Shown here: piece by piece, positions 1-11,942 of the stretch
Layout: every line of letters starts with the position of its first letter
How positions within the stretch are numbered: the stretch's first letter is position 1
NCBI GenBank assembly: GCA_963920765.1
Contig: OY987246.1
Coordinates: forward strand, 14,194,868 to 14,258,867
DNA: 64,000 bases
Reading direction: 5' to 3'
Source of the DNA: Ulota crispa
Lineage: Eukaryota > Streptophyta > Bryopsida > Orthotrichales > Orthotrichaceae
Position numbers and translations under genes: made by a program
Notes under the pieces: generated by a model
What the model was told of the DNA's origin: nothing
What the model saw: only the letters and a program-made list of their open reading frames with translations
Database searches by the model: none

Positions 1-2236
1 GCTTGGGCTTCCGGAGACGTGCGGGCTTGGATACGTCCAGAAACGCTTAGTGATAGGGGGGCTGTAGGAGGTTTACGAGAGTGCAGTGTCGCGAGGGACA
101 GGCGCTGTTGCGGCGCCGTGGGTAGTGCAGCCGCGTAGGCGCGCGGGTGTGGCGTGGGCATGGTGCGGGGGACGGGCGTGATGTGAAGGCTAAAGCTTGT
201 GGAGGGTTGGAATGCAGGGACTTCACGAACGCGGCGTTGCCGTCGGAGCAGTCACGGCCGGGAAATCCCGGGAACAACATCATGGTACGCCGCAGTCATG
301 TGTTGCGGGCGCCGATTTGATTTGCAGTTGCGGGTGTGGTCATGCGGTAGGGTGAAATATGCTGTAGAGAGCGAGCTGTGAGGTATGGAGTGTGAAAGGA
401 GGTCGGTTGGAGGCGCGGCGGCGGTGTGCGTTTGGCAGCCCCGTGGCATGCGGTTTAGGATTGCACGGAAGCGCTGGTGAAGGAGCGTTGGTCGTGTGGG
501 GTTGGCTTGGCGCAGCGATGGCAGGCTGTGGTGGTTGGCGGTGTGGGCATGTCTAACTGGTGGGGGTGTTTGTTGGTGCAGTCTTCGCTTTTCGGAGAGG
601 GTGGCAACATATACAACATGCAGGCGGGTGGACCGAGGCCTGGTACGCACTGCACGTAATTTGCCGTCTTAGCGGCACTGAGAACCGCGCGTGGTTGTGG
701 TCCGTTTGTGGGGGCTTTATTTGGGTTGATGCACGGTGGTCTGAGTTGGGTGTTTTGTGGAGCAGGCGGGTTTCAGCAGTCGGGAGGCCATCCTTCGCTC
801 GGCATGAACTCGTACCAGGTACGGGGCAACGAGCGTGAGCAGAGTGGACACAGTGGTCGTTTTGGAGTTGGGTGCGCAATGGTTGCGGTGTGGTGGATGG
901 GGACGCGGTGTCATGTCTGAGGCAGGCGCACTGATGTTGTTTTGTTGCAGGTTCCGATGGGCGGGGCGTCTGCGGCGGCGGCGGCGTTCGGTGGCGTGCT
1001 TCCTCCGGGGATCACGGGCACGAACGACAGGAGCACGCTGCTGGTATCCAATCTGGTGCCAGAGGTGAGTTTTCTTGAGCCGGCTTGAATCGGCGGAGTA
1101 GGTTAGCTTGGCCCGTCGGTGGAGTGACGAGACGTGCAAGTTTGGGCAGTTTGGAGATGGTTTTTGGTGGCGGCGGAGGTGACTGGGATGGGTGGGCACT
1201 TTGCGCAGAAGATCGAGGCGGACAAGCTGTTCAACCTGTTCTCGAACTACGGGAACATCGTGCGGATCAAGATCCTTCACAATAAGCCGGATCACGCTCT
1301 CATCCAGATGGGGGACGGGTTCCAAGCGGAGCTGGCGTTCAACTACCTGAAGGTGCGTAAGCCTGTGGGAAGCGTTTTTGAGCGTGGTGTGTCGGGGGTG
1401 ATGGGAGTGAGCGTGGTGTTTTTGAGCGTGGTGTTTGGGAGGTGATGGGAGGTTGCGGATGGTGATTGGCGGTGGTGGTGGTGGTTGGGGGAGTGCAGGG
1501 CGTGACGCTGTTCGGGAAACGGATGGACGTGAACTTTTCGAAGCACGCGCAGATCAACCCGTCGCCGGACACGTCGGATTTCTCGTCGTCTCCTCTGAAC
1601 CGGTTCAACCGGAACGCCGCGAAGAACTACCGGTACTGCTGCGCGCCGACGAAGATGATCCACGTGTCGAGCCTGCCAGCAGACGTGGCGGTGGAAGACA
1701 TCACGGGTCACCTGTCGGCGCACGGGACGGTGGTGAACGCGAAGATATTCGAGTCGAACGGCAAGAAGCAGGGGTTGGTGCTGTTCGAGAGCGAGGAGCA
1801 GGCGACGGAGGCGCTGGTGTGCAAGCACGCGAGCCAGCTGCAGAGCAACACGATCCGGCTGGCGTTCTCGAAGCTGGCATCGGTGTAGGCGTAGTTTAGC
1901 TGTAGGTAGCTGCGTAGGAGTGGAGTGGAGCGGAGCGGAGGCCACAATTTTGTAGGTTGGAAGAGTGTGTACCAGCAAGGAACGGGTCGATTGCGTGTCT
2001 GGTGTCGTTCTGATTTAATGGCATATGATTATTGAACGCCTACGGCAAGTGAGTGAGTGCCGGTGGTGGGCTGGGCGGAGGGGACGGGGTTTTGGCGGAA
2101 GTGCGGTTGCGAAACGGGGAGGCCCTTGGATGGCCCCGCATGGTTGGTGGTGGTCTGGTAATGGTTTTGGTTATGGTGAGGTAATTGTCGGTGATGCAGT
2201 GGTGTTTTCTCTCTCGGTGGCAGTGATGGTGACACC
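1..2236. repeat. Left arm of a large inverted repeat (PTB 3' half)
   Basis: Position n in this arm is the reverse complement of position 22939-n in 20703-22938, without any indel. All overlapping reading frames on both strands translate identically in the two arms, so exons, introns and 3' flank are equally conserved. The match ends at 2236; the next bases differ from the sequence beyond the other arm. The left end is cut by the window edge, so the arm may be longer. Confidence 0.95.
218..1888 (+). CDS. Partial second copy of PTB-like gene (last six exons)
   Basis: This is the 3' part of a polypyrimidine-tract-binding protein homologue, identical to the - strand gene at 21-25.7 kb. Exons read from the sequence are 218-284, 582-642, 766-818, 951-1064, 1209-1352 and 1499-1888, all with GT-AG borders and compatible phases; the stop is at 1886-1888. 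They encode the linker and the third and fourth RRM domains (KLFNLFSNYGNIVRIKIL and KMIHVSSLPADV are visible). The window starts inside the intron before exon 218, so whether the 5' exons exist outside is unknown. The reading frame is intact, so it is not visibly a pseudogene. It converges with the other copy, 3' end facing 3' end across the 18.5 kb loop. It may be a real recent duplicate or an assembly artefact. Confidence 0.85.
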
Positions 2237-2243
2237 CGTCTTC

Positions 2244-2491
2244 TTAACCCCTGAGCGCCCAGCACAAGTTCACTCAAATCCAAACCCTTTGGAACTCATT
2301 CCAATCAAACTATCACCTAAGAGAGATCCACAAAATTTATCCGTATCGATTGGTAGTGAATATAGTCTGGGAGCTCCAAGGAAAATTACACTTCCTTTCA
2401 CCGTCCCATTGAAAAGATTGTAACTGTCAAACAAGGAAATTTTTCAAAACCGTGGAGCTATATTTTGGCCCCTTGGGCGCTCAAGGGTTAA
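2244..2491. mobile_element. TTAA-flanked MITE A1
   Basis: The element is bounded by TTAA at 2244-2247 and 2488-2491. Its terminal inverted repeats are TTAACCCCTGAGCGCCC on the left and the complement of GGGCGCTCAAGGGTTAA on the right, with one mismatch. It is 248 bp long and has no coding capacity. TTAA followed by CCC fits a piggyBac-like target and terminus. It starts 8 bp from the end of the inverted repeat arm and shares its right TTAA with the next element. Confidence 0.8.
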
Positions 2492-3437
2492 CCCCTAAAG
2501 GACAACACCCTTTTTTTCTGTGAAAATCACTAAAAACTGCCACCTTTAGGAGGTTTGGTAAAAAGGGATTTTATGTTTTGTTTTTGGGAAATCTAACCAC
2601 AGGATCTTGCCCTAGACTAGAAGGGGTACTTATGGGAAAAAAATCAGCTCATTTTAGATGGAAAGAAGTGACATATTTGCATCTAATGTGAAAAAAAAAG
2701 TTTTTTTCCATGCTGCTTGAAAATTTCAAAAGCCTTTGACCACCCTTATAACAAAGAAATTGCTCTACGCAAAGTTGCTCTTTTATTTTTCCAAGTAGGA
2801 CAAGTTAGATATGTGTGGGAGAGTTTTCAAATCAATTGGAACTATACAAAACATTGGAAAAAACATTGGAAAAATCAATAAGTAAAAAGAAGTAGAGTAT
2901 GATTTATAAACACTGAATTGTTAAGAATTTAATTATTGAAATGAGAAATGCAAATTCCACCAATTATAATGTTGTGATAAACAATTTACTTCCTTTGGTT
3001 TATTTTATTTTTCCAAAATAATGAAAATTGAGTAAAATAAAGGACTTCAAAGTTTATTTTAGAGTAGAAAATCCATAACTTCCCACAAACAAAAACTCCT
3101 CATAACTTTGATCTCATAGATTGAAATTGAATGATTCAAAGCTTCTCACCTATAAAAAAATCTAAAGAACCAATTTCAAATTTTGATTTAAATGAAAATT
3201 AAATTTTAAAGAAGTTGTTGGGCTGCCCGAGCGGGTAGTCCTCTCCAAATTTTCATAAATTCATGCATAACTTCTTCATCAAATGTTGGAATGAAGAAAA
3301 AATTAGTTGCCCACATAGATTTTTGAATTCCCACCTTCAATAAATGTTTCAAAAAATCACACAAAGTAGTTTAGGCATAGGTAAGTGCCTGAAGTCCAAC
3401 CTATCCTTGGAAGGGACAATGATCCTTTAGGAGTTAA
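2488..3437 (+). mobile_element. TTAA-flanked MITE, family F, copy F1
   Basis: About 950 bp bounded by TTAA at 2488-2491 (TTAACCCCTAAAGGAC) and at 3434-3437 (GATCCTTTAGGAGTTAA). The same interior order occurs in F2 (4387-5321, reverse), F3 (51231-52169) and F4 (59149-60076): a CACTAAAAACTGCCAC block near the left end, a CTCATAACTTT...TTCAAAGCTT core and a GGGACAATGATCC right end. It is non-coding. Confidence 0.8.
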
Positions 3438-4386
3438 ATAACAAGGCACTTTGAACAAATGATGTTTTAATGTTAAAACAACTGATTAGTTGCAATTACA
3501 GTGTTCATTACTATTTCAAGGTTGTAATATTATTGTTTCAATAGTAATTTTGCTCAATATTGTTATGACATTAATTTAATGTTGGAACAAAGGAAGTTGT
3601 GAAAGCATCATTTATAAATTAATCCAATGGGAATTGTGTTAGTATTACTTTATTGTTGTTTCAAGTACCAATGGTTCAATATAACTTTAGCATTGAGACA
3701 ATGACATCACACAAAACTTTCAAATTGCTTTATTTTACATTGTTTCAATACTACTTCAATGTTAATGCAATGTCTACTCAAAACGATTTAAAATGATGAT
3801 ATGAAGCCAATGAATTCATCGGCTTGTAGTTACACTTGAAAACTTTGGACAAGGCACTCAAAAGGGCGATGGGGGTGGCTTTTGAGATTAGTATGTATAA
3901 CATGCATTTCAAAAAGCCCATCATTTTTCAATTTTCAGAATGTTTGAGTTAATTAGCTTTTTCATTTGAATTGCATATGTCCCAAAAATCGTCACTATTA
4001 GTGCATGTACAATTTGGTAGCTCAAAGCTACAATGCTAGCTCCTTGGATTCAATGTGTATCTCTCTATGAAGGTTGGGAGGTTCAAAAACATGGTATGTG
4101 TTGTCAAAATCATCATTTTGATTGATGACAATTTGTTGCATATATGGGCAACTTTCATCATGTTCATCTCCTTATTCATGTCCAATAGATTAGGTCTCTT
4201 TCCTAGCATGACAGATTCAAGCTATATGTACAAACATGTAACACAAACAAGTATGGAAAGTTTAAATGATTATTCATCACAAATTGCTCAAACTACATTC
4301 ACAAATGTATTACTTAAATAATCATTGATAGTGTTAAAAATCATCTAGCACATAACTTACCACATGAAGTAAGAACCTTGCCAAGC
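3438..4386. other. Spacer between inverted F1 and F2 elements
   Basis: This AT-rich stretch has short recurring words such as TTTCAA and AATGTT around 3480-3780. I see no supportable gene. A short open frame at 4055-4321 has no recognisable motif. Confidence 0.5.
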
Positions 4387-5321
4387 TTAACCCCTAAAGG
4401 ACCATTGTCCCTTTGGGGGACAAGTTGGACTTTGGGCATGCACCTATGCCTAAACTGCTTTGTGTGATTTTTTGAAACTTTTATTGAAGGTGGGGAATTC
4501 AAAGATCTCTGTGGGCATCCAATTTTTTCTTCATTCCAACATTGGATGAAGAAGTTATGCATGAATTTATGAAAATTTGGAGAGGACTGCTCACCCGGGA
4601 GCCCAACAGTTTCTTTAAAATTATTATTATTTTAAATTAAAATTTGAAATTGGTTCTGTATATTTCTTTATACATGAGAAACTTTGAATCATTCAATTTC
4701 AATCTATGAGATCAAAGTTATGAGGAGTTTTTGTTTGTGGGAAGTTATGGATTTTCTACTCTAAAATAAACTTTGAAGTCCTTTATTTTACTCAATTTTC
4801 ATTATTTTGGAAAAAAAAGTAAACCAAAGGAAGTAAATTGTTTATCACAATATTAAGACCATTAGGATTTGCATTTTTTGTTTCAATAATTAAATCTTAA
4901 CAATTTAGTGATTTGATTCATTCTATAATTCTTTTTACTTATTGATTTTTCCCATGTGTTGTATAGTTCCAATTGATTTGAAAACTCTCCCACACATACC
5001 TAACTTGATCTCCTACATGGAAAAAAAAAGCGCAACTTTGGGTAGAGCAACTTTTTTATTATAAGAGTGGTCAAAGGCTTCTGAAATTTTTGGGTCGCAT
5101 GGAAAAAATCTTTTTTTTTCACTTTAGATGTAAATATCTCACTCCTCTCCATTTGGAATGAGTTGATTTTTTTCCCATAAGTACCTCTTCTAGTCTAGGG
5201 CAAGATCCTATGGTTGGATTTCCCAAAAACAAAACATAAAATCCCTTTTTACTAAACCTCCTAGAAGTGGCAGTTTTTAGTGATTTTCGCAGAAAAAAGG
5301 GAGTGGTCCTTTAGGGGTCAA
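4387..5321 (-). mobile_element. TTAA-flanked MITE, family F, copy F2 (reverse)
   Basis: This 935 bp element lies in reverse orientation to F1. It starts TTAACCCCTAAAGGACCATT at 4387 and ends CCTTTAGGGGTCAA at 5321, where the outer TTAA has become TCAA. F1 and F2 therefore form arms of more than 900 bp around a spacer of about 950 bp. Confidence 0.8.
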
Positions 5322-6047
5322 CTCAATGTTATGCATGTCACTTCCTTCTTCCTTTGTGCACACATTACTTCTTTCTCGTAGGACATACACACAAAAGAAG
5401 AAGGAAAGTGGTATGCACAACAAAGCAAATGTCTAAATTTTTTGGTCCAAGAGAACTTGTGATATTTCTAAAAAAACAAGAGTGTCTATGAAATTATTGC
5501 AAATTTTAGGGGTGTCCATGAAATTTTCCCTTCTTTTAATGCAAATACAAACCACTTATTTGTAACAAGTATTAATATTGTCACCAATAAAATCCGTATC
5601 ATATTGTTTGGATTAAAACTTGTTTAAGTGAGAACTTGGTGGATTACTCTTCAAATATTTTAGATACCTTATGAGAGATAAGGGTATTGTATGAGACTCT
5701 AAATATTTGTGTTTTGGCAGTTCAATCACTTTAAACCATACAGGTTTTTGACTACATTTTCACCAAAACTACTGCCATTCCTAGTTTCCTTACTACAAGT
5801 AAGCTTACCAAATTTTAGGAGTTTTGGACAAATGTAACCGTTAGATCCTGTAGTGCACTAGTTTCAAAAGATGTGAAGAAAAATTCAGAAATTTCCGCCT
5901 CATAGATTGTAAGATATTCAAGTTTGAATTAACAAAAAGTTGTTTTTTGTTCTTGTAAAAACCTGGGCAGCTGCATTTCACAAGGTCACATTTGTATGAA
6001 AAGAATTCCAAAATGGTTGAGACTCTTCAGATCCATTCTTCAATGCA
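5322..6047. other. AT-rich intergenic DNA
   Basis: No gene seen. A short inverted repeat (CTTCCTTCTTCCTTTGTG near 5341 and CACAAAAGAAGAAGGAAAG near 5390) is probably another small foldback remnant. Confidence 0.4.
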
Positions 6048-6670
6048 AGTTGGACACATATTTGAAAATTTTCAAATCATTTGGAATTGTACAACACATG
6101 GGAAAAAAATAGTAAGTAAAAAGAAGTAGAGAATGATTCAAAACACCAAATTGTTAAGAATTTGATCAGGGAAATGAAAATGTCAAACCCAAAGGTTGTG
6201 CAACAAACAATTTACATCCTTCTATTTTTATTTTTTTCTAATGTAATGAAAGTTGAGTAAAGTAAAGGACTTGAAAGTTTATTTTAGAGTAGAGAATCCA
6301 TAACTACTCGCAAACAAAAACTCCTCATAACTTTCATCTCAGTGATCAAAATGGAATTATCCAAAGCTTCCCACGTATATATTGATCTAAAGAACCAATT
6401 ACGGTTTTTTTTTAAATAAATGTAATTTTAAAAAAAGTTTTTTGAGTTGCCTAGGCTGCTCAACAAACAAAGAAAACTCCATATCATGCAGTAAGTTTTG
6501 AAACATGTAGTCAAACGTTATGGAAATTGTTGGACCTTAAAGCTACTCCTTAGGCACATCTTGTGTGAAAAATTTAAAGAAAAGAAAAGAAAACTTCATT
6601 TGTAATGAGCCACCCAAAATCATCATGTTGCCAAAAAAATGCAATTTCAAATTGGTCCCTCAGGGGTTAA
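6048..6670 (+). mobile_element. Degenerate F/H-family element
   Basis: The segment 6048-6300 resembles the interior of family F and 6300-6670 resembles the right half of foldback element H at 52532-53209: TCATAACTTTCATCTCA, AAAGCTTCCCAC, GTAGTCAAA and CTTAAAGCTACT occur in the same order. It ends in CCCTCAGGGGTTAA, with TTAA at 6667-6670. The left terminus could not be found. Confidence 0.55.
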
Positions 6671-6720
6671 AATATATGTATTCCAATTGTGGTGAATAAA
6701 AGAATCCTTGTGATATTTAT

Positions 6721-6960
6721 TTAAACCCTAAAAGCCCATTGTCCGTATGAGGGAAAAATTATATTTTGAGCAAGCTTGTTTTATTGGAAATTTTTATCAA
6801 ACTTTTTGAAGTTTGTTTTTGAAATAGAGATTTGTAGGGGCTAAGTGAGAGTACAATTTTTATTGAAGTTGGATTCATAGTTCAAAAGATATGGGTGTTT
6901 TATGTGCTTTTTTGTTCAAGAGGCAAGCCAAACATGCCAAATTTTGTTGACTTCTCTCAA
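6721..6960 (-). mobile_element. Probable F-family right-end fragment (reverse)
   Basis: Begins TTAAACCCTAAAAGCCCATT followed by GTCCGTATGAGGGA, which resembles the family F right end read in reverse. The inner sequence has the same layout (AACTTTTTGAAGTTT, then an AAAAGATATGGGT block) but is strongly diverged. The other end was not found. Confidence 0.4.
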
Positions 6961-9900
6961 GTGCCATCAATGAAGGCATGACCCTTCATTAGAATATACC
7001 AAAAGCAATAGTGTATACTAGAAAAATTCATTTATGTACTTGATAAACACACGAAATTTGAATTGCCATAGCTATTAGAGATTTGATTTTTTTTCAGTTT
7101 TTTTTTGTGGTTGCCAATAAAGTGAAACTCTTTCAATTTACCCTTTGGATTTTTATGTTTTCAAATTATCCCTTAGAAATTTAGTTTGCAAAAACCCTAG
7201 TGTTATGGAAATTCCAAGTACATGCTTGCAATGCAAGGCCATGTAGGGTGTGTTCTATGTCTTTGATGACCTTGAAAATTGGTGCAAATATCTCTAACAT
7301 AATTTAGAGCATGTTTGTTAATTCTCTACAACACCCAAAGCATCCCCAATGCAGTTGTAAGGCGGCACAAAAAATGCTTGTAGTGAAAGTTCATCAGGGC
7401 TCCAATGTAGCAAGTACTTGCAATTGCATTTTTTAGGGCTCCCCGTGCAAGGGCCCTTCCTGGCCTCCTCTGCATGTTTGCGCTATTTGGAGAGTCATGA
7501 ATACCACTCTAGAGTGTTTGATTCTTTGAATTTGACGCAATTTCATATATTTTTGACATGAATCTCTTCACATAAGCACTTAAAAAAGAAATGAACTACT
7601 AAAAAGTTGTATTTAGTGAGTATTAGAAATTGTTTGCATTGGGGGCAACTAGAATGGGAAAATCCCTTTCTTTGTAATAGAGTTGGTGTCAACTTGCCAA
7701 ACACAATGTAATTGAGTTTCCCGAGCTTCTTTCTCGGCTGGATTGGAGATGCTCTCATGTTGCAAAAAACAACAGCCACATGTGGTCGTATGGACCTGAA
7801 AATTTTGGGCAATGAAAGGTCATATAAACTTTTTACATCAACTTCAAATACTCACACCTCTCAATTTGTATGGTCAAACCTTATGAAAATTTCACTATGG
7901 CTCCTTGCATAAGTCCTATGCAACATCCTATGGTTCAACTTGTAAAAATTTGAAAAGAAAAAAAAAACTTCTTAGAATCAAAACACTGAAAATGGCAGGT
8001 TTTTGTGTTTTTCAAAAGAGCTAGGCTTAGCATTTTTTTTTAACTTATCCTACCATGTATTACATCATTTAAATTTAGCATACTTGTAAAATAATAGTCA
8101 CTTTACAATGTCTCTTACACAATTTCTACACTTTATAGGAATAACTTCCTAAAGGATGAAAATATTTATATTTGAAATTAGTAAAATTTAGATTCTATGA
8201 TCCCATAGCCTTTGTCAAAATTGATTCACATCTATCTTTTGGAGCAATATGTACCGCACTTTTTAGATGTATATTTAATCACTTCCAAAATTTTGGATAT
8301 ATACGCTTTTCATTTAAAACATTCTTTTCACACAAAGTAGTATAAATGCACTACATTCTAACTATGTTAACTAGATCAAAAAAGTTTGTGTACTTAAAAA
8401 AAAAGCAAACTTCAAGTATTCAAAGTCCAACAACTTTGGAAATTTAATCTATTCATTCATTATCAAACTACACTTGATAAGAAGCAAAGCCTTATATTTG
8501 ACCAAATCAAGGTTTACAAAGGGAGCTCAAATTCTACCATGGAATTGATATTCTACTAGTAATATAGATCAAGGACTTTCAAATTAATGATACCAAATCT
8601 AGCCAACTTGTGCTAAAAAGATGGATTAAGTTTTTCAAAAGCACTCATAATTCCATTGTCTTTAAAACATATTGCTTTGTACATCAAGTTACAACCTCAA
8701 CATACTATTCTTAAAAGTGAATTACATGATTTGAGTAAAATATAGCTTTGTCATTAGCCACTTGAATCCTATTGAAATGACCACCTCTAATTTTGGAAGG
8801 AGGGCTTTCAAACTAATCTTTTAGTGGGAAAACCTAGGTAAAGCATGGCAATTGAAATCTTTAATAAATGTGCATTGATTCAAATAAAATTGAGACTTTC
8901 ATCAATGAAACAAAATAAATATTTAAATCATTTCAACCTTCACTATATTTCCAATTTTGCTGATATCAACAAATATCTATTGCAAAAATCTTGGAGCATA
9001 GAGAGCATATGCAAATCTTTTAACTCAATATGAAATTTTTTTTGAAAGATACCAATTCATTGTACAACAAAAGAGCTATCCATCATCTCTATTACATGGC
9101 ACATTAAAAAGTATATTAAAACACTTTTAAGTCAATCACAATGCAATGATACAATTAGCCATTAAGAAAGTCGCGAAGAAAGGCAACAAGTTTTATAGTA
9201 CCATTCCTTTTTAACTTATAAGCATGAGTGAGCCAATTTTGCAAACAATTTTTTGTTTATGTAGCTTCTAAAAGTGAGTAGACATTGAACTCTAGAAAAA
9301 CCAAATAATTGTACAAACAGACTAAATATAATACAATCATGAGCTACATAACAAACACATTTTATAAACAAAGTTTGATTTTCTTTCAAACATGAAAAAA
9401 ACCCTTTATTCTATATCAACCATTGTGACTACCCCATTTGATCCAAATCCAACTAATTTTGCAAAATCTAACTTTATCATTCTAAACTACTAGTAAGGGG
9501 TTCAACCTTTACATTAGCATTTTTCTACCATCAACAATGAACAATAGTCTCAAATAAGAAACGCACCCATGTGTATAAATAAACAAAAAAATAAAAAAAT
9601 ATACATATAAATATATCTATGAATAGATGTAGATGTTAAACATATTTTACAAATAATTTATCAATCACAAAACTAAGAAAATTAGACTCTTTTATTTTGT
9701 CTTATATATGTTTTTAATAACCCTAAAAAATCCAAAAAAAAATTTAGCATAAGGCTTTTCATGTTGGTACATTTTTGTCAAAAAAAAGTTTTTAATTTAA
9801 AAATCTTCAATTCTTACAATTGTAAACATTGAATGAACAAAATTGCTTTGTTGTAAATATAATATGTAACTCAAAATAATGAAAAAATTATCTTCACAAT

Positions 9901-10432
9901 TTTTTCAGCTTTAATTTTTTGTTTTGTTCTAATTGATCTTCTCTATTGGAAAGGGTTGTTGTCATCTTTTACGTTATTTTAGGCCTCACATGTTTTGTAA
10001 AGCTAAAGTTGTAACATTTCTACTTGCATTTCTACACCATGTTGTAGCAAATAATTCCTAACTTTTTATCATTATAGAGTTTACAAAACTTCATAATAAA
10101 CTCTTTATTATATTATCCCTATTGATGTGCAATATGTTATGCATTCTTTGAATTTTTTTTCTTTTTCTACTTTGATCAAATAATTGTTATTAATTAGTTT
10201 TAAAATATTATTATTGTAAACTAATTTTCTTTTATTAATTACAATGAAGAATCAACAAAAAATATGTAATTCAATCATAATTCTCTTAATTATTTATTAA
10301 CATATTAGTAGTTTTACAAGATTAAGTCTTGTGGTAGGACAAAATTTTCACTTATAGTCAAAACCATAAAGAATTAAATTTTAAACAATTCAATTTATAC
10401 AAAGGGAGTATTATTGTGGTTTTAAATATAAC
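6961..10432. other. AT-rich intergenic DNA without recognisable genes
   Basis: This 3.5 kb stretch is strongly AT-rich with many A and T runs. Open frames are short, lack recognisable domains and lack plausible splice context. No TTAA- or TA-flanked element could be delimited. Part of it may be old, unrecognisable transposon DNA. Confidence 0.5.
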
Positions 10433-10497
10433 ACCATATTAGTTAAATTGGAAAATATAGGGGTCCCATTTTGTACTCCACCTTAAACCCAAAAAGT
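10433..10497 (+). mobile_element. Fragment of the V-type MITE
   Basis: CACCATATTAG followed by AAATTGG, then CCATTTTGTACTCCACCTTAA, matches the left end of the MITE in intron 1 of the FHA-PBZ gene (39891-39950). Only the end fragment is visible here. Confidence 0.5.
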
Positions 10498-10501
10498 TAC
10501 C

Positions 10502-10735
10502 TTAATCCCTAAAGGACCACTTGTCCCTATGGGGGACAAATGGGATTTTGGGCATGTACTATGGCTAAACTACTTTGTGTAATTTTTTGAAACCTTTATG
10601 GAAGATGGAAAATTCAAAGATCCGTGTGGGCACATAACTTTTTCCTCATTCCAACATTTATTGAAGAAGTTAAAAATAATTTTTTTTGAATTTTTATTCA
10701 ACGAGCAGCCCAAAAACTTCTTTAAAAAAGATATT
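10502..10735 (-). mobile_element. Truncated F-family element (reverse)
   Basis: Starts TTAATCCCTAAAGGACCACT and continues with the family F right-end sequence in reverse (GGGACAAATGGG, TTTGGGCATG, CATTCCAACATT, GAAGAAGTTA). It runs to the CAGCCCAAAAACTTC block and then stops. The inner and left parts are missing. Confidence 0.65.
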
Positions 10736-11592
10736 ACATATTATAAGCTAATCACATACATCAATTCATCCTAAATATTCATTCTAGAAACTTGTGTGTA
10801 CTAATTGTAGGCACTAATTGACTTCAGTCATACATAGGGCATATAATCAAGCACCTGACTTATAAAGCACAACAAGCGTTAAAAAGCATGCACACCTTGA
10901 ACAGTTGGTTGATTACCCCTGCTCCATATTGATCAATGCTGCCATGGCCTACATAAAAGATCACAAACTGTATCAAAGCGTTCAATTATATACTACAAGG
11001 AAACAATGTCCAAATTGACATATCCTAATTAACTAAAAGAATCCAAATTGACAAAAAATGTCAACAAAAAATGACCAAATTGATAAGGTTTCTTTGTATT
11101 ATATCAAAATTGATATCCAAACATATTTTGTTCAGAATGGCCATCCTGTTGCGTTGCCTTGCCTTCAAAAGATGAATGAGAGTGTTGCCGCTTTTTACAA
11201 AAAGCTCATGAAGTAGTGAGTAGGGTCTGTCCACATTATAAAAGAAACCGGACACGAGAGTTGCTGTGAAGCTTTGCAACAACCATAGTAATATAGCTCA
11301 AATATTACGTCACAAAAATAAAATAAAATAAGAGATCCACCTTATTAGGTAAATAAGGAAAACAATAAAGTATTTAAATTGATAGAAAAATGTCTTTAAT
11401 GATACAAAAAAATGTTGTAATTGACATGTATCAAATGATAAATGCATGACTCTTTATTAAAGTATAAACATACAATTTTCATATATGAGAAAACAAGAAA
11501 ACATTTAGAGTTTTTTTTGCGAGATACCTTCCTAGGAACATGAAGAAATATGAAAACAAAAAATAACAAAACACTTGAAATATATTTGTCTT
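10736..11592. other. AT-rich spacer; possible unrecognised exon at 11.06-11.28 kb
   Basis: No gene can be supported. The - strand frame at 11061-11282 (it includes SGNTLIHLLKARQRNRMAIL) is less biased than its surroundings, but has no recognised domain and no clear splice partners. Confidence 0.35.
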
Positions 11593-11850
11593 TCAATAGC
11601 ATTGGTCATAATAATACAAATCATAACAACATTGGCCTTGCGTGGGGCCGATTTCTTCATTACAGCATTCGATTCCTGCTACAGCAGTCTTGCACGTTTG
11701 ACAAACTGCAGTAGGTTTGGAGGCCCATCCTCCACCTGGGCCGCCATGGCCTTCATCTCCGTTGCCGTGGCCTCCGTCTCCTCTTTTCGGGCTCTGAGCC
11801 TCGGCAAGTGCACAAGAGAGGAATACAATTAACATTATTGACAATTTCAT
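11593..11850 (-). CDS. Small secreted cysteine-rich protein (hypothetical)
   Basis: An 85-residue single-exon frame. I chose the ATG at 11850 because it begins a typical signal peptide (MKLSIMLIVFLSCALAEA) and lies about 80 bp downstream of a TATA box; an in-frame ATG at 11916 would fall at or before the likely transcription start. The mature part has a Gly/His-rich stretch (GDGGHGNGDEGHGGPGGGW) and a seven-Cys tail with spacing C-x2-C-x8-CC-x10-CC-x7-C, ending in a Tyr-rich motif. No known family is recognised. It is probably an apoplastic or cell-wall peptide by inference only. It is GC-richer than its AT-rich surroundings, which supports a real gene. Four imperfect tandem repeats lie just upstream of the TATA box. 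Confidence 0.7.
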   Translation of the reverse strand: MKLSIMLIVFLSCALAEAQSPKRGDGGHGNGDEGHGGPGGGWASKPTAVCQTCKTAVAGIECCNEEIGPTQGQCCYDLYYYDQCY

Positions 11851-11930
11851 CTTGAAAAAAAATGGGAAGAGTGAGAGGAAAAAAAATGAGTGGTGAAAAC
11901 TTATGACCCTAAACATTCAATCGACACCTG

Positions 11931-11936
11931 TTTATA
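11931..11936 (-). promoter_or_regulatory. TATA box of the small secreted protein gene
   Basis: On the - strand the sequence reads GCATATAAAC, about 80 bp before the chosen ATG at 11850. This spacing leaves room for a short 5' leader. Confidence 0.55.
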
Positions 11937-11942
11937 TGCTCC

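Noticed and set aside
717..1325. A 202-residue open frame on the - strand (mirrored at 21614-22222)
   Set aside because: It lies antisense to PTB exons and introns, is Arg/Pro/His-rich from GC-rich complement, and shows no domain; the spliced PTB model explains the region.
1343..1978. A 211-residue open frame on the - strand (mirrored at 20961-21596)
   Set aside because: Antisense to the last PTB exon; long only because high GC content makes stop codons rare.
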